Origin: Persicaria tinctoria
Lineage: Eukaryota; Streptophyta; Magnoliopsida; Caryophyllales; Polygonaceae
DNA length: 64,000 bases
Direction: 5' to 3'
NCBI GenBank assembly: GCA_037127255.1
Contig: JBANSL010000017.1
Span: 46,943,745 to 47,007,744, forward strand
Shown one piece after another: positions 33,501-43,725 of the stretch (its first letter is position 1; every line of letters starts with the position of its first letter). Position numbers and translations under genes: made by a program. Under the pieces are notes generated by a model that saw only the letters and a program-made list of their open reading frames with translations, had not been told where the DNA came from and searched no databases.

Positions 33501-35035
33501 ATCTCTTTCATATGCCTCTTGGCGAACATTGAATGTTAATTTGGACACGCTCTCTAATTTTTTTGTGTGATGCTGATTTTGCTGTCTCTAAAACAGATTG
33601 CTATGTTTTTATTGATTAAACATTTCTTTCGCTGTAGTGTTTGTTCCATAGACCTCAGCAATTTGAGGGATGGTAAGAGGCATGACATGTGGGTATCTCT
33701 GGAGGATGTCAAAGTGGGACGGTTGCATCTGGCTATAACTGTTATTCAAACCAATTCAAAGGTATACTTCATATATGTTCCTTCAGTTTTGCGTACATCT
33801 ATTGCATGTAACGTTTGGCTTTTGAGGTGCAGCTAGTATATAGATGATCTAGATTGCTTTTTCAGGAAACTGACAGAAAAACGAAGGATAAGAAGTTACA
33901 CACAGAAGATAATGTAGATCCACTTCAAACTAGGAAGTCTGAGAAAGGTTCTTCCCGATCTGGAAAATTAAAGCAATCCGAAGACATAACTGATACATTT
34001 GAAGCAGTAGATTTTCAAGGCCAGCAGGAGACAGGGATATGGGTCCATCGCCCAGGAAGTGATGTTCTTCCACATGTGTGGGAACCTAGGAAGGGAAAGA
34101 CTAGACATATTTTAGATACTGAAATCCAAAGGGAGGGTGATGCATCTGTCTCCACCCCAAAATCCTCTTCCAGAGGATCTCAGGATAATGACGTTAATAG
34201 TGATGAAAACGGAGAGGAAATTCAACTGTCCGGTAAGCGCAATGTGATAAAGAAGGGGCTTCAAAAGATCAATACCGTCCTCCACAGAAACCATAAGAAA
34301 GAGGATCCCTTAAATAACTTAAAGGATCCTTCTTCTCCATCACCTTTGGCTAGTGCTAAAGCCGCTGATGCTTTCAAGACTGGGTCAAAGCTCATGGTGG
34401 ACGACAGCTTTTCCGGGAATACTGATCCCAGAGCCGCGAAACCTGACAGTGCTTCTTCTGTGGTTGAGGAAACTACACCTGATCATACCAAGGTGCAAAT
34501 GAGAGACAAAGCAAGGAGCATGTTCAGGCAACCTGATCCCAGAGCCACGAAACCTGACGGTACGTCTTCTGTGGTGGAGGAAACTACACCTGATCATAAC
34601 AAGGTGCAAATGAGAGACAAAGCAAGGAACATGTTCAGGCAAGCGGGAAAACAAGCTCGCCAATTGAAGAGTGCCCTTTCTAGGAAGGGAATGGGATCCA
34701 ATTCTATACACTTCAGAAAACCTATTGAAGAGGAAACTGAGGAAAGAAGACAAGGAGATGATGACAGTGACTCTACTGATGAAGATTCTCCATCATCTTC
34801 TCTTTATGGGTCATCGTCAGTGGGCAGTGCTCAAATGAATACCAATGCAATGAGTTGTAGGGATCAAGTTCCAGTGATTGCTCGTGATCCGCTTGCAGCG
34901 GTTTCTTACCTTGCTCGTCCGAATCTGGACAATGACAGGGGACGCCCTGATGATGATAATGCAGAGGTAGTCCTGGGGAAGAATGCATTGCACACTACAC
35001 GAATGCAGGAAACCCTTTTCCATGATGCAAGGTAG
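30505..35035 (+). CDS. NTMC2T6: SMP and C2 domain membrane protein, At1g53590-like (NTMC2T6 type)
   Basis: Twelve exons: 30505-30630, 30721-30795, 30878-31021, 31667-31762, 31856-31987, 32361-32513, 32612-32653, 32782-32830, 33128-33220, 33306-33489, 33638-33761 and 33866-35035; all have GT..AG borders and the phases join to 795 residues. Residues about 7-42 are a hydrophobic N-terminal anchor. A synaptotagmin-like mitochondrial-lipid-binding (SMP) domain follows at about 70-270 (VRWLNHAVAKIWP, LELGINFLTADDMSA, FSQPPYFQMTVKP-like core, PNMLVVDMEKFVSP). The C2 domain lies at about 283-400 with SDPYVKG, TLDPKWYEEF and DKDTIVDD, which keep Ca-binding aspartates. The long tail (407-795) is charged and disordered and has a tandem duplication at about 590-667. 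Proteins of this type tether the ER to other membranes and move lipids; that role is inferred from the family. The start lies in a good Kozak context and gives the family N-terminus. Confidence 0.93.
34417..34644 (+). repeat. 38-codon tandem duplication in the C2 gene tail
   Basis: DPRAAKPDSASSVVEETTPD and following residues to KARSMFRQ recur directly downstream as DPRATKPDGTSSVVEETTPD to KARNMFRQ. The nucleotide copies are about 114 bp each and in frame, so the protein is lengthened but not broken. Confidence 0.9.
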
Positions 35036-35365
35036 TAAACAATCTGTCAAAGCTCTGTAGTGTGAGAGGAAAGTATAAATTTTGGTATTAGTGTTTGTGA
35101 GTACTAATCTTCCTATCTTCATAGACAACTTAATGTTTGTAAACTTGTTGTCGAACGAGTACTTCGTGTTGGCTAACAAAGAAAGCATGGTGACTGCGCT
35201 CCCATTCTGTTCAACCCGAACTCGATAGCAACACAGATCCATTTATGTTCCAATTGACTGGTCCGACTTCAATATGGGATCGAAACAAGTTGAAATCAAG
35301 CGGGTGATGATATCTTCACCGCTAATTTTTACTATTTCCACCTCTAATCTTCGCGCGTCAGTGTT
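35036..35365 (+). other. 3'UTR and downstream of the SMP-C2 gene
   Basis: Non-coding after the TAG stop. The AT-rich stretch around 35070-35150 is a plausible polyadenylation region, though no single AATAAA is seen. The sequence then grades into the 57-bp minisatellite. Confidence 0.4.
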
Positions 35366-35616
35366 GACGCCGACGTCGGAAATGCTGACGTCAGCATTGC
35401 TGACACTGATTACAGGGATGTTGACGCCAACGTCGAAAATGCTGACGTCAGCATTGCTGACACTGATTACAGGGATGTTGACGCCAACGTCGAAAATGCT
35501 GACATCAGCATTGTTGACGCTGTTTACGAGGATGCTGACGCCAACGTCGGAAATGTTGACATCAGCATTGTTGACGATGTCTAGGAGGATGCTGACGCCG
35601 ACGATGATGACATCGG
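35366..35616. repeat. 57-bp minisatellite with TGACGTCA palindromes
   Basis: Units start at 35366, 35423, 35480, 35537 and 35594 (last one partial), exactly 57 bp apart. Each contains GCTGACGTCAGC or a variant. As 57 is divisible by three, both strands stay open in one frame, which explains apparent 130-140 codon ORFs here; these are not genes. Confidence 0.95.
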
Positions 35617-35934
35617 AGATCAATATATTTGACATATTAAGTCATTACCGATTATTTGGATTTCACAAATCAAATAACATTAGAAATTTTATATAAAATA
35701 TAAAAGAAACAAAGGAATATTTTATTTTATTTTGGGTAGTGAGAAACAAAGAATATCGGTGAGCAATTAAAACAAATTCAGTATAGAAAGCATTGAAGTT
35801 ATTGAAGTCCCAATCCCCTTCTCAGTCTTCTCAAAAGTAGTTTGCTGACACTGACACCGGATATGCCGAATTTGCCGACGATGCTGACGTCCTTCCTCCT
35901 CCATCTCTTATATTGCAAAAACGATGTTGGTAAA

Positions 35935-36042
35935 TATTTACCTACATAAAAATACGCATAAAAACGATGTCAGCACTAAAATATACGCATAAAAATGATG
36001 TCAGCACTAAAAATACGCATAAAAATGATGTCAGCACTAACA
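35935..36042 (+). repeat. Three copies of a ~32-bp repeat with GATGTCAGCAC
   Basis: ATACGCATAAAAATGATGTC plus AGCACTAAAA occurs three times in a row. The GATGTCAGCA core resembles the GCTGACGTCAGC core of the minisatellite 350 bp upstream, so both may derive from one decayed transposon. Confidence 0.8.
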
Positions 36043-38090
36043 AAATATATGTTCTCATAGATGCAAAATCATTACAAAGAAATCATTAACTAAAACTAAA
36101 CTTTTACTAGAGGACATAATAATATATCTAATGCAATGCTACTACTTTAGAAAAACTGATCTTTTAGCACTCTAAGATGCAAAGTCATCTATTAAACTCT
36201 CGTAATCAAGATTTTCTAAACACTCGTGTCCAATTGAAATCAAAGGCAAAACACTTAACCTTTCTTGCGTCATGGTCGATCGTAGGTAAGATTTCAATAA
36301 TAATTATGATCATCTAAGGAACTAAAAAGTAAAAACTAACAAAATAATATAATTAGAATTTTAGATTACCTATCGAAATCCTTAAAGTTGAAGAGATATT
36401 GCAATGGTTGATTTTTTTTACCTTAGGGTTTTTTTTTCTTGAGAAAATTGGATGAATTAGACCCCTTTTAATAATTTTAGTATTGGATGTACCCCTTGAT
36501 AATTTTTTCAATTAAATAGACCTTTCCCTATATGTTATTACTATTTTACCCTTTAAATATATATTTTGTAGGAAAAACGGTTTCATTAGTAAATTAATAT
36601 GGAATACGTTTCAATGCTTTCATACTAGACTGCGCTCTTCTCTGATTTCAATTGCTCCATTGCGTGTTTGGTTTCAAATGCCATTTTCATTAGCTCCAGT
36701 ACACATTTAACACTTTGATTGATAGAATAAATAAGATGATTACAATACATTAATTTCAATAAATTATGATACCTTTGTTACAATACATTATTATAATTAT
36801 ATGTGTGATGCCTTGGTTACAATACATTACAATAGCAAATGAAACGATAACAAGAAACTATTACAATAAATTACACTAAATTTGAGGTAAGCTAATACTC
36901 TGTATACACTTACAATACTATATTACCATTCCGATTTATTTCTCCTTACACTAAAGTTCAGACCTATTGTAACTACCTATTATTCTCCCAATCCTCTCTC
37001 AACTCCCCTCTCACAACTCCCCTTGTTTTCTACAATCACAAATTCAATGTCGAATTGCTCAATTCCATACCGAACATATCGAACGACAATTACATTAAAT
37101 CAAATTGGTCATTTCAATTCCATAATTTAAATTAACACAATACTTACCCTTCAATGGAGAAACTGTGCACTATTGTATCTCTCTTCACTGGCGTTTGCCG
37201 CTTTAGCCCCGAAACGTGATGGCTCTGGCATAGCTTTGCATCGTACTACCTAATTAGGAGAGGGATTTGATTTCTACTGATCGTTTAGACCTTCTCCCCG
37301 TACTACCTAACCTGTTACAAATGAATAGGAGGGATTTGATTTGATTTTGTGGATTACAAATGAAAGGGATGGTTAAGATCTTTTTTTTTTAATCTTTTCC
37401 ATAATTAATTGAATTAGTAATCCTGAGTTTGTACGGCAGTTTAAATTTACAAATGAAATAGGTGGATTTTGTGGATTACAAGGGCTTTTTTGGAATCACA
37501 AAATATAAAAGGTCTAAATTACAATAAAATTATTAGAGGGGTCTATTTACCTCTACAATATATGAAAAGGGTCTATAAACCCCATTCTCTCTTTTTTCTT
37601 TTATGGAGGTAAGGGATAGTTGCTTAATATTTGTAATGACCAAAAAAAAAATTGGGCTGCTGTTTTTTTTTTTTTTCAAAAATAAATCGAAATGGTATTC
37701 TTTTTGGGGGAAAAACTTTGAAACCGGGCTTCTGTATTAATTTTTTTGGAAAAAAAAAGGGAATGAGGTAAGGTGTTTTGGGAATGAAAACAAGAAAAAA
37801 GAGGGAGTGTTATAATTAAGTTCTTTTGGGAAAAGAAAAAGGAGTGTCGGTCATGGGATTTGAACCCAGCCCATTTTGGAACAAAAACAAGCCTTTATCA
37901 GCTGATCTTTCGCAACTTGATTTATTATGCTATTTATGTATATATATACATGCTATAAAACCTATATGAGGCCCTCAAAATTTCGAGGCCCTGGGCGATA
38001 GCATGTTTTGCACAGGCCTTGGGCCGACCCTGATCCGATATTTTATCTCGGTGTCGCGGGTGCGGGCCGGGCTAAGCCCGCTTAACGGGT
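36043..38090. other. AT-rich intergenic DNA, possible decayed MULE
   Basis: No coding sequence recognised. The segments near 36445-36530 and the inverse of 37500-37590 share AATAGACCCCT...AATAATTTTA-type sequence, which could be remains of long inverted repeats of a Mutator-like element. A B-box-like TGGGTTCAAATCCCATGACC on the minus strand (about 37850-37870) stands alone without a tRNA fold. Confidence 0.4.
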
Positions 38091-38096
38091 TGGATG

Positions 38097-38880
38097 TCGT
38101 GTCCACGAGCTCTAATTAGCGACATAGGGACACATTTCCGCAACAAGATTGTGAGTGCGTTACAGGAGAAATATCATGTGATGCAGAAGGTGTGTACTGC
38201 TTATCGTACATGGACCAATGGGCAAGATGAGAGGTCTAATCGCGAGGTTAGGAGGATCTTTGAAAAGACAGTGACTCCGAATCGCAAAGATTGGAGTTTA
38301 AGATTGGAGGATGCATATCGCATAGCTTACAAGACACCTACTGGCATGTCACCATATCGATTGTTGTACGAAAAAGCGTGCCACCTACCAGTTGATCTCC
38401 AACACAAGGCATATTGGGCGGTGAAGTAGGCGAACATATATGTTGTTGACGTTGGCGAGTTCTGAAAACTCTAATTACAGGAGTTGGGGGAGATCAGATG
38501 GGATGCATATAATAATGCCGCCAACTACAAAGAAAACACAAAGTGTGGCATGACAAGCATATATTGAGGAAGGACTTTAGGATATAGGAGATAAAGTCCT
38601 CCTCTACACATTGCGATTTGCACTCTTTCTAGGGAAGCTTTGCTCTCGTTGGACTGGACCTTACACTATCGTCCACATCTATCCCCACAGAGCAATTGAT
38701 ATCAAGGATGACCAGTAGGATCGAGTGTTCAAAGTGAATGGGCATCGACTCAAGAAATACAACTAAGGCTTCTCCAAGAATACTGAGGGGGGATACTCCT
38801 TGAAGATCCATCTAAACAAACCTAGTGAAGGGTCATTACGTCGTGCCAATGATGTGAAACATAGGCGTTTCTCAGAAGAC
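38097..38880 (+). pseudogene. Athila-like integrase C-terminal fragment
   Basis: The frame 38094-38429 has ISDIGTHF (catalytic Asp region), [19 protein letters not shown] (catalytic Glu region) and [19 protein letters not shown], typical of Ty3/gypsy integrases of the Athila group. Beyond stops, [20 protein letters not shown] (about 38625-38690) and FKVNGHRLKKY (about 38730-38765) give the C-terminal domain. The N-terminal zinc finger and all upstream pol are absent. An isolated relic. Confidence 0.85.
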
Positions 38881-39269
38881 AACCCGATGTGAATAGAGTA
38901 TACTCTTTTTCGTTTCATAGTTAGTTTCTTTGTTTTATTAGTTTATTTTTCAATAAAATTGGATAGATTTACTTGTCAAATAGCTACTTTGGGGTATGCT
39001 TTGTCGAACTGAGCTTTCAGGAAAAGGGTACATAGAATGATGAACGGAGAGGAGAAGAACACAGGACAGCGGAACCCGCCACCTCACACACGGTGTTCGT
39101 CGTGGCGCCCGCCTCCGAATGTTTGGATAAAGGGTTTTGTCCGAATTTGGGTTGGATATGGAGATCGTGTGGTCCCCACTCATGGAATTCGCTCTTAACT
39201 AGATTTGATTTTATCTTTTATATCCTATATACATACCCTCCATATAAAACAAAATACCCAAAATACTTA

Positions 39270-39530
39270 GGTCTGACAAGACCGAAAATTGTTGTCAACG
39301 TTAGCAAATTTTCACAGTTCATGCAAAGTCCCACATCTTACCACTGGTCGATAGTGAAGCGTCTTCGTCGGTACTTAGCAAGTAATTACATCTTGGAATT
39401 AATATATGCTCTGATTCGCCCCTTGTTCTCCATGTGTTTTCTGATACCGATTGGATGGGAGACAAGAATGATTTTGTTTCGACTTTCGCCTACATTGTGT
39501 ATCTTGGGAATAGAAAATGTATCGAAATTT
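39270..39530 (+). pseudogene. Copia RNase H fragment
   Basis: Translation across two frames gives SQFMQSPTSYHWSIVKRLRRY and, after a shift, FSDTDWMGDKNDFVSTFAYI, the copia RNase H motifs (tryptophan-rich HW.AVKR.LRYL and SD.DWAG). No other part of the element is adjacent. Confidence 0.75.
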
Positions 39531-39610
39531 GGGTTGACGGACGAAAAGGGAAGGGAAATTGTGGATGATTGTTACGAGCGGTCCTCACACCTATTTATGT
39601 GCGCCAAAAG

Positions 39611-39884
39611 CCACCGCATCATGCTGCGGTGGATAGCACCGTCATTTGCCACAGCTGCATACCCACCACAGCAGTATGCGGTGGGCACCGAACCGCCATT
39701 TTGGAATTCAAAGCCCACCGTATGAATATGCAGTGTGCTTATTTCAGGGAATTAAAGCCCACCATAAGAACATGCGGTAGGCCTCGACATAACGACTCTC
39801 GTTCCCACAACCCACCGCATGTTTGTGCGGTGGGCTTCATTATACGGACTAAAACACATCACAACAAGATGTGCGGTGGTTAGC
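39611..39884. repeat. Ladder of six CCCACCGCAT/ATGCGGTGGG hairpins
   Basis: Imperfect palindromes start at about 39611, 39662, 39713, 39757, 39811 and 39854, each a stem of CCCACCGCAT pairing with ATGCGGTGGG around 3-6 unpaired bases, with about 25-30 bp of unrelated sequence between. The best is CCCACCGCATGTTTGTGCGG. Such arrays occur as subterminal repeats of some CACTA-like transposons, but no CACTA end is visible here. It ends about 170 bp before the PPR start codon. Confidence 0.85.
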
Positions 39885-40055
39885 GGTAGCGCCTTAGCGG
39901 TGTAGATATCTTTTCCGGTACAAAACTTACATTTTAAAAAATTTCGGGTGTTTAATTAAATTTAATTTACCAGATATACGCAGTAAAACGAAAATCAACT
40001 TGTTTTTCCTTGTATTTTCTCTGAGATCCGGGATTGTGATCTGGTGATTATTTCC

Positions 40056-42104
40056 ATGCCAAGAAGCGTTGTGCTTGGAGGTGTAAAAGTCAATGGCTTT
40101 TCCTTCCAGAGACTGTTTTCAACCTTCTCGAATCTCTCCTGTTTCCACTCCCATGACAAAAACGGGGCCCTTGCAATCGGGTACAGCAACAGCCGTGGTA
40201 AGCTTATTGTGTATTGCAATTCCCAGATCACCAAGTATGGGAGGAATGGAAACATCAAGGAGTTTGAAACCGTATTCAATCAAATGCCTAGCAAAAACAC
40301 TGTCAGTTGGACTGCTTTGCTTACTGCCTATGCAGAAAACGGTTTGTTGCGTGAGGCCCGGAAGGTATTCGATGAAATGCCTGAACGAACCGTAGCTTCC
40401 TGGAATGCTATGATCACTGCTTACACACGTCGCAGTTTGAAGATAGATGAAGCATATGGGTTGTTCATTAGGATGCCTGAGCGAAATGCTGTGTCCTATG
40501 CTGCCATGATCACGGGGTTTGTCCGTGCTGGCATGTTAGATCAGGCTCAGAAATTGTATGGTGATATGCCTAGTGTTTGGCGTGACCCTGTTTGTTCTAA
40601 TGCCTTGATGTCCGGTTATCTGAAAATGGGGGAATTGGATGAGGCTATTCTGGTTTTTGAGGGAATGGAGGAGAGGGATGTGGTTTCTTGGAGCTCGATT
40701 GTTGATGGATATTGTAAGAGAGGGAGAGTTGATGAAGCTAGAAGATTGTTTGATATGATGCCTCTGAGGAATATGGTTTCATGGACTTCAATGATTGACG
40801 GGTATATGAAGTATCGGAGCTTTAATGATGGATTTGAATTGTTCATGTCCATGAGAAGGGAAAGAGTTGGAGTTGGTCCTTTGACCTTGACCATACTATC
40901 TGAAGCTTGTGCCAACCATATTAGACATTTTGAGGGATATCAGATTCATGGGTTGGTTACACGCACTGGAGTTCATGACAGCGTCTTGGGGAACTCTATG
41001 ATCAACATGTATGGTAAATTCAGCTGTGTGGAGGAAGCGCAAAAGGTGTTTCAAGAGATGAACACGAAGGATCTGGTTTCTTGGAATTCTTTGCTTGCTT
41101 CGTATGTACAAGCTGACAAAGTGCAAGAAGCTTATGATCTCTTCTGCTCTATGCCAGAACGTGACAATATTTCTTTGACCACTATGATTGGAGGATTTTC
41201 CAACAGAGGTGATGTCGTGAAAGTCGTTCATTTGTTTAATATGCTGCCTGAGAAAGATGATGTTGCTTGGACTGCTGTAATCTCTGGATTTGAAAACAGT
41301 GGAAAATTCCGTGAGGCTATCCAGTGGTACATTTTCATGATCCGAGTAGTACAACCAAATATGATGACTCTAAGTAGCGTGATCAGTGCTTCAGCTGGCA
41401 TGTGTAATTTAATCCATGGGATCCAAATCCATACTCATGCTCTGAAGATGAATATGGAAAACGACTTGTCAATCCAGAATGCATTGATCACTATGTATGC
41501 AAGATGTGGCGTTATCGCTGCTGCTTTTCAAATATTTACAGGCATCATCAAACCCAATATTGTTTCATTTAACTCAATGATCACAGGGTTTGCTCAACAT
41601 GGATTTGCATCAGAATCATTGAACTTGTTCAAGAAGATGCAGATTGAAGGAATGGAACCTGATCAGATCACCTTTCTTGGTGTTCTTTCTGCCTGCACAC
41701 ATATAGGCCTAGTGGAACAGGGAAAATGTTATTTTCAGCAAATGAGCTCTATTTACAGGATTGAGCCAGGGCCAAATCACTATGCTTGCTTGATTGATCT
41801 CCTTGGCAGAGCCGGATTGTTTGACCAAGCGTTGGATATGATCCATTCAATGCCATTTGAGCCACATTCTGGGGTCTGGGGTGCTCTTCTCAGTGCCAGC
41901 AGATCTCATTTGCGTCTTGATATTGCTAAGTTTGCAGCTGAATGCCTTTCAAAGTTAGAGCCTGATAATGCAGCGCCTTATCTACTATTATCTAATACAT
42001 ACTCCGCCTTAGATGAGAAAGGCATTGAACAGGTTAGCGTGAAGAAGCAATCAAGAGGGAGAGGGATCAGAAAATCTGCTGGCATCAGTTGGATAATGTC
42101 CTAG
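40056..42104 (+). CDS. PPR protein, probably mitochondrial, At1g53600-like
   Basis: Intronless, 682 residues from the first ATG (40056); an upstream in-frame GTG is not a likely start. The N-terminus is basic and Ser/Phe-rich, as in a mitochondrial targeting peptide. About 17 pentatricopeptide repeats follow from residue 55 with repeated VSWTALLTAYAENG, VSWSSIVDGYCKRGR and DNISLTTMIGG type motifs of P, L and S lengths. It ends with an E-type extension (NHYACLIDLLGRAGLFDQAL, GVWGALLSASRSH, APYLLLSNTYS) but is shorter there than the Arabidopsis protein and lacks a DYW domain. Such proteins bind organellar RNA for editing or processing; the target is unknown. It lies next to the SMP-C2 gene, as its Arabidopsis counterpart does. 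Confidence 0.95.
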   Translation: MPRSVVLGGVKVNGFSFQRLFSTFSNLSCFHSHDKNGALAIGYSNSRGKLIVYCNSQITKYGRNGNIKEFETVFNQMPSKNTVSWTALLTAYAENGLLREARKVFDEMPERTVASWNAMITAYTRRSLKIDEAYGLFIRMPERNAVSYAAMITGFVRAGMLDQAQKLYGDMPSVWRDPVCSNALMSGYLKMGELDEAILVFEGMEERDVVSWSSIVDGYCKRGRVDEARRLFDMMPLRNMVSWTSMIDGYMKYRSFNDGFELFMSMRRERVGVGPLTLTILSEACANHIRHFEGYQIHGLVTRTGVHDSVLGNSMINMYGKFSCVEEAQKVFQEMNTKDLVSWNSLLASYVQADKVQEAYDLFCSMPERDNISLTTMIGGFSNRGDVVKVVHLFNMLPEKDDVAWTAVISGFENSGKFREAIQWYIFMIRVVQPNMMTLSSVISASAGMCNLIHGIQIHTHALKMNMENDLSIQNALITMYARCGVIAAAFQIFTGIIKPNIVSFNSMITGFAQHGFASESLNLFKKMQIEGMEPDQITFLGVLSACTHIGLVEQGKCYFQQMSSIYRIEPGPNHYACLIDLLGRAGLFDQALDMIHSMPFEPHSGVWGALLSASRSHLRLDIAKFAAECLSKLEPDNAAPYLLLSNTYSALDEKGIEQVSVKKQSRGRGIRKSAGISWIMS

Positions 42105-43600
42105 GTCCTATTTTTTTCATGCCAGAGATCAATCCCCACCTGTAGTTTAAGGAAATTGCCTCTACATATTCGATCATAAAGCGTTAAATTCCATTATGAT
42201 CTTTATCGTGGTTATTCCGAGGGCTTTCCCAGGGCTCAATATAAGGGAATCGGACATTTGACAATCAATGGACGATATTTGCTAGCACATAAATACCCCT
42301 GACAGCTACTATGTCGATTTTAGCCTGATGTTTTTATGTACAAGGCAAGGCACTGAAATATTCCTCTTGCTCTAGGTACTGTTTGTTTAATATGAATAAA
42401 TATGTTTATTGATTTTGTAAGCACTGCCCCTCAACCTTGACAATTTCACTTCCTACTGCAGTGGTCTCTGTATTAAAATTGGAGTAAGTTGTACGTTGTT
42501 CATCTTCTGATTGCTGGAGTAGCGAATGTCCAGCTGGAAACCCGGCAGGTCACTGTTAACCCAGAACCCGTGGGTCTATTTTCTACCATTGTTCATACAA
42601 CAAATTTCCAAGGGTGGAACTCTCAAGGACCTCAAGGTTGATCAGGTCTCAATTAAGAAATTAGTTAATGGATATTCAAGCTTTTCAGCCTGATTTGTGC
42701 CTTTTCAAATACTTATGTTTGAATGGTGTCTTTCTTTTCTATGGCTTTGTAGGGGCGATGCTCTATTGGAAAGGGAAGGTGGGTTGGTTAGTCGTCAAGA
42801 AAGCAGGCTTTTTATTACAAAATGGTAAGTGCTGATTTATTGGAATTGATGAACATTTAATATTTGGAGTCACCATGGTCCATTGCTTATCTAGGAAATT
42901 TGTAAAATTCTGATTTGGGGAAATGTATAATTGTATATGACAGACAACCTTCCCACGCCAAAAAAAAATAAAATAAAAAATAATACTGTTGAGAAATATC
43001 CCTTAATTGAATCTGGCAAATTCATAGTTGGTTTCCTTATATCTGGGTATGAAGATAATTTTTAAAAAAATGTTTTAAAAGAAAAGCATGTTAAAGTGGG
43101 TGAGGGGAGTCAGATGAGTAAGGAAGAAACAGCATTTCCAGTTGAAAGCTTAAACTACAAACAGAAAACCGCCTGCAGCTTTGGGAATAAGCTGGGCAAT
43201 TTTCATCAGCAGTAAAAGATCACTGGATCTTCTCATCTTTGTTTTGTTTTATTTCCTCATTCTCCCTCACCTTAGTTTGCATTCATTCATTGAGATTTGA
43301 GAGAGAGAGAGAGACACACCATGGCTGGCTGCTGCAACATGGAGGTTTTGAAAGATAAAGAGGGGTTTTAGGGCTTCAAGACCACTCCAAATCCGGCCCA
43401 ATACGATGCCCATGGATGTTGGCCCAATTGCCTCTTTCATTGGAATTTTTTAACTGGGGTTTTCCATGGTAAACAGTAAATGTTTTTTTATTTTTAAAAA
43501 ATTATTTATATATCTATCTACACTACTATAAAAACAAAAGGATCTTCTTCCTAGGTTGTTGTTGTTTGTAGAATGTGTGCTATCATCTTTCCTTGATGTC
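42105..43600. other. Intergenic DNA after the PPR gene
   Basis: PPR 3'UTR-like sequence then AT-rich DNA. At 43285-43370 a GA-rich leader precedes a 16-codon frame beginning MAGCCNMEVLKDKEG, resembling the 5' end of a plant gene, but nothing continues it. It could be a gene remnant. No other feature supported. Confidence 0.4.
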
Positions 43601-43725
43601 TTGTTATGGGTCACTAGAAAACACCCTCTCGACCTAGTCGGGGCAAGGGTGCGTATATTTCGACCCCCTAAACCCTACTATGAGCGGGATATACTGGGCT
43701 TGTTATGTTGTTGTTGTTCCAAGGT
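43600..43725 (+). mobile_element. SINE 3' end with (TTG)n tail
   Basis: GTCGGGGCAAGGGTGCGTAT...CCCTACTATGAGCGGGATAT...TGGGCTTGTTATGTTGTTG matches the 3' half of the TS-type plant SINE pattern, which ends in TTG repeats. The tRNA-related 5' half is missing or too diverged to see. Confidence 0.55.

Noticed and set aside
35243..35696. Overlapping 130-140 codon frames on both strands
   Set aside because: They come from a 57-bp repeat whose period is divisible by three.
37845..37880. Minus-strand tRNA gene (TGGGTTCAAATCCCATGACC looks like a T arm)
   Set aside because: No matching acceptor or D arm on either side; only a B-box-like palindrome.
39611..39884. CRISPR array
   Set aside because: Palindromes are imperfect and variable, spacers are not uniform, there are no cas genes, and the window is plant nuclear DNA.
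40044..40055. Start of the PPR protein at the in-frame GTG at 40044
   Set aside because: Plant nuclear genes rarely start with GTG and an ATG lies four codons later with a normal targeting sequence.
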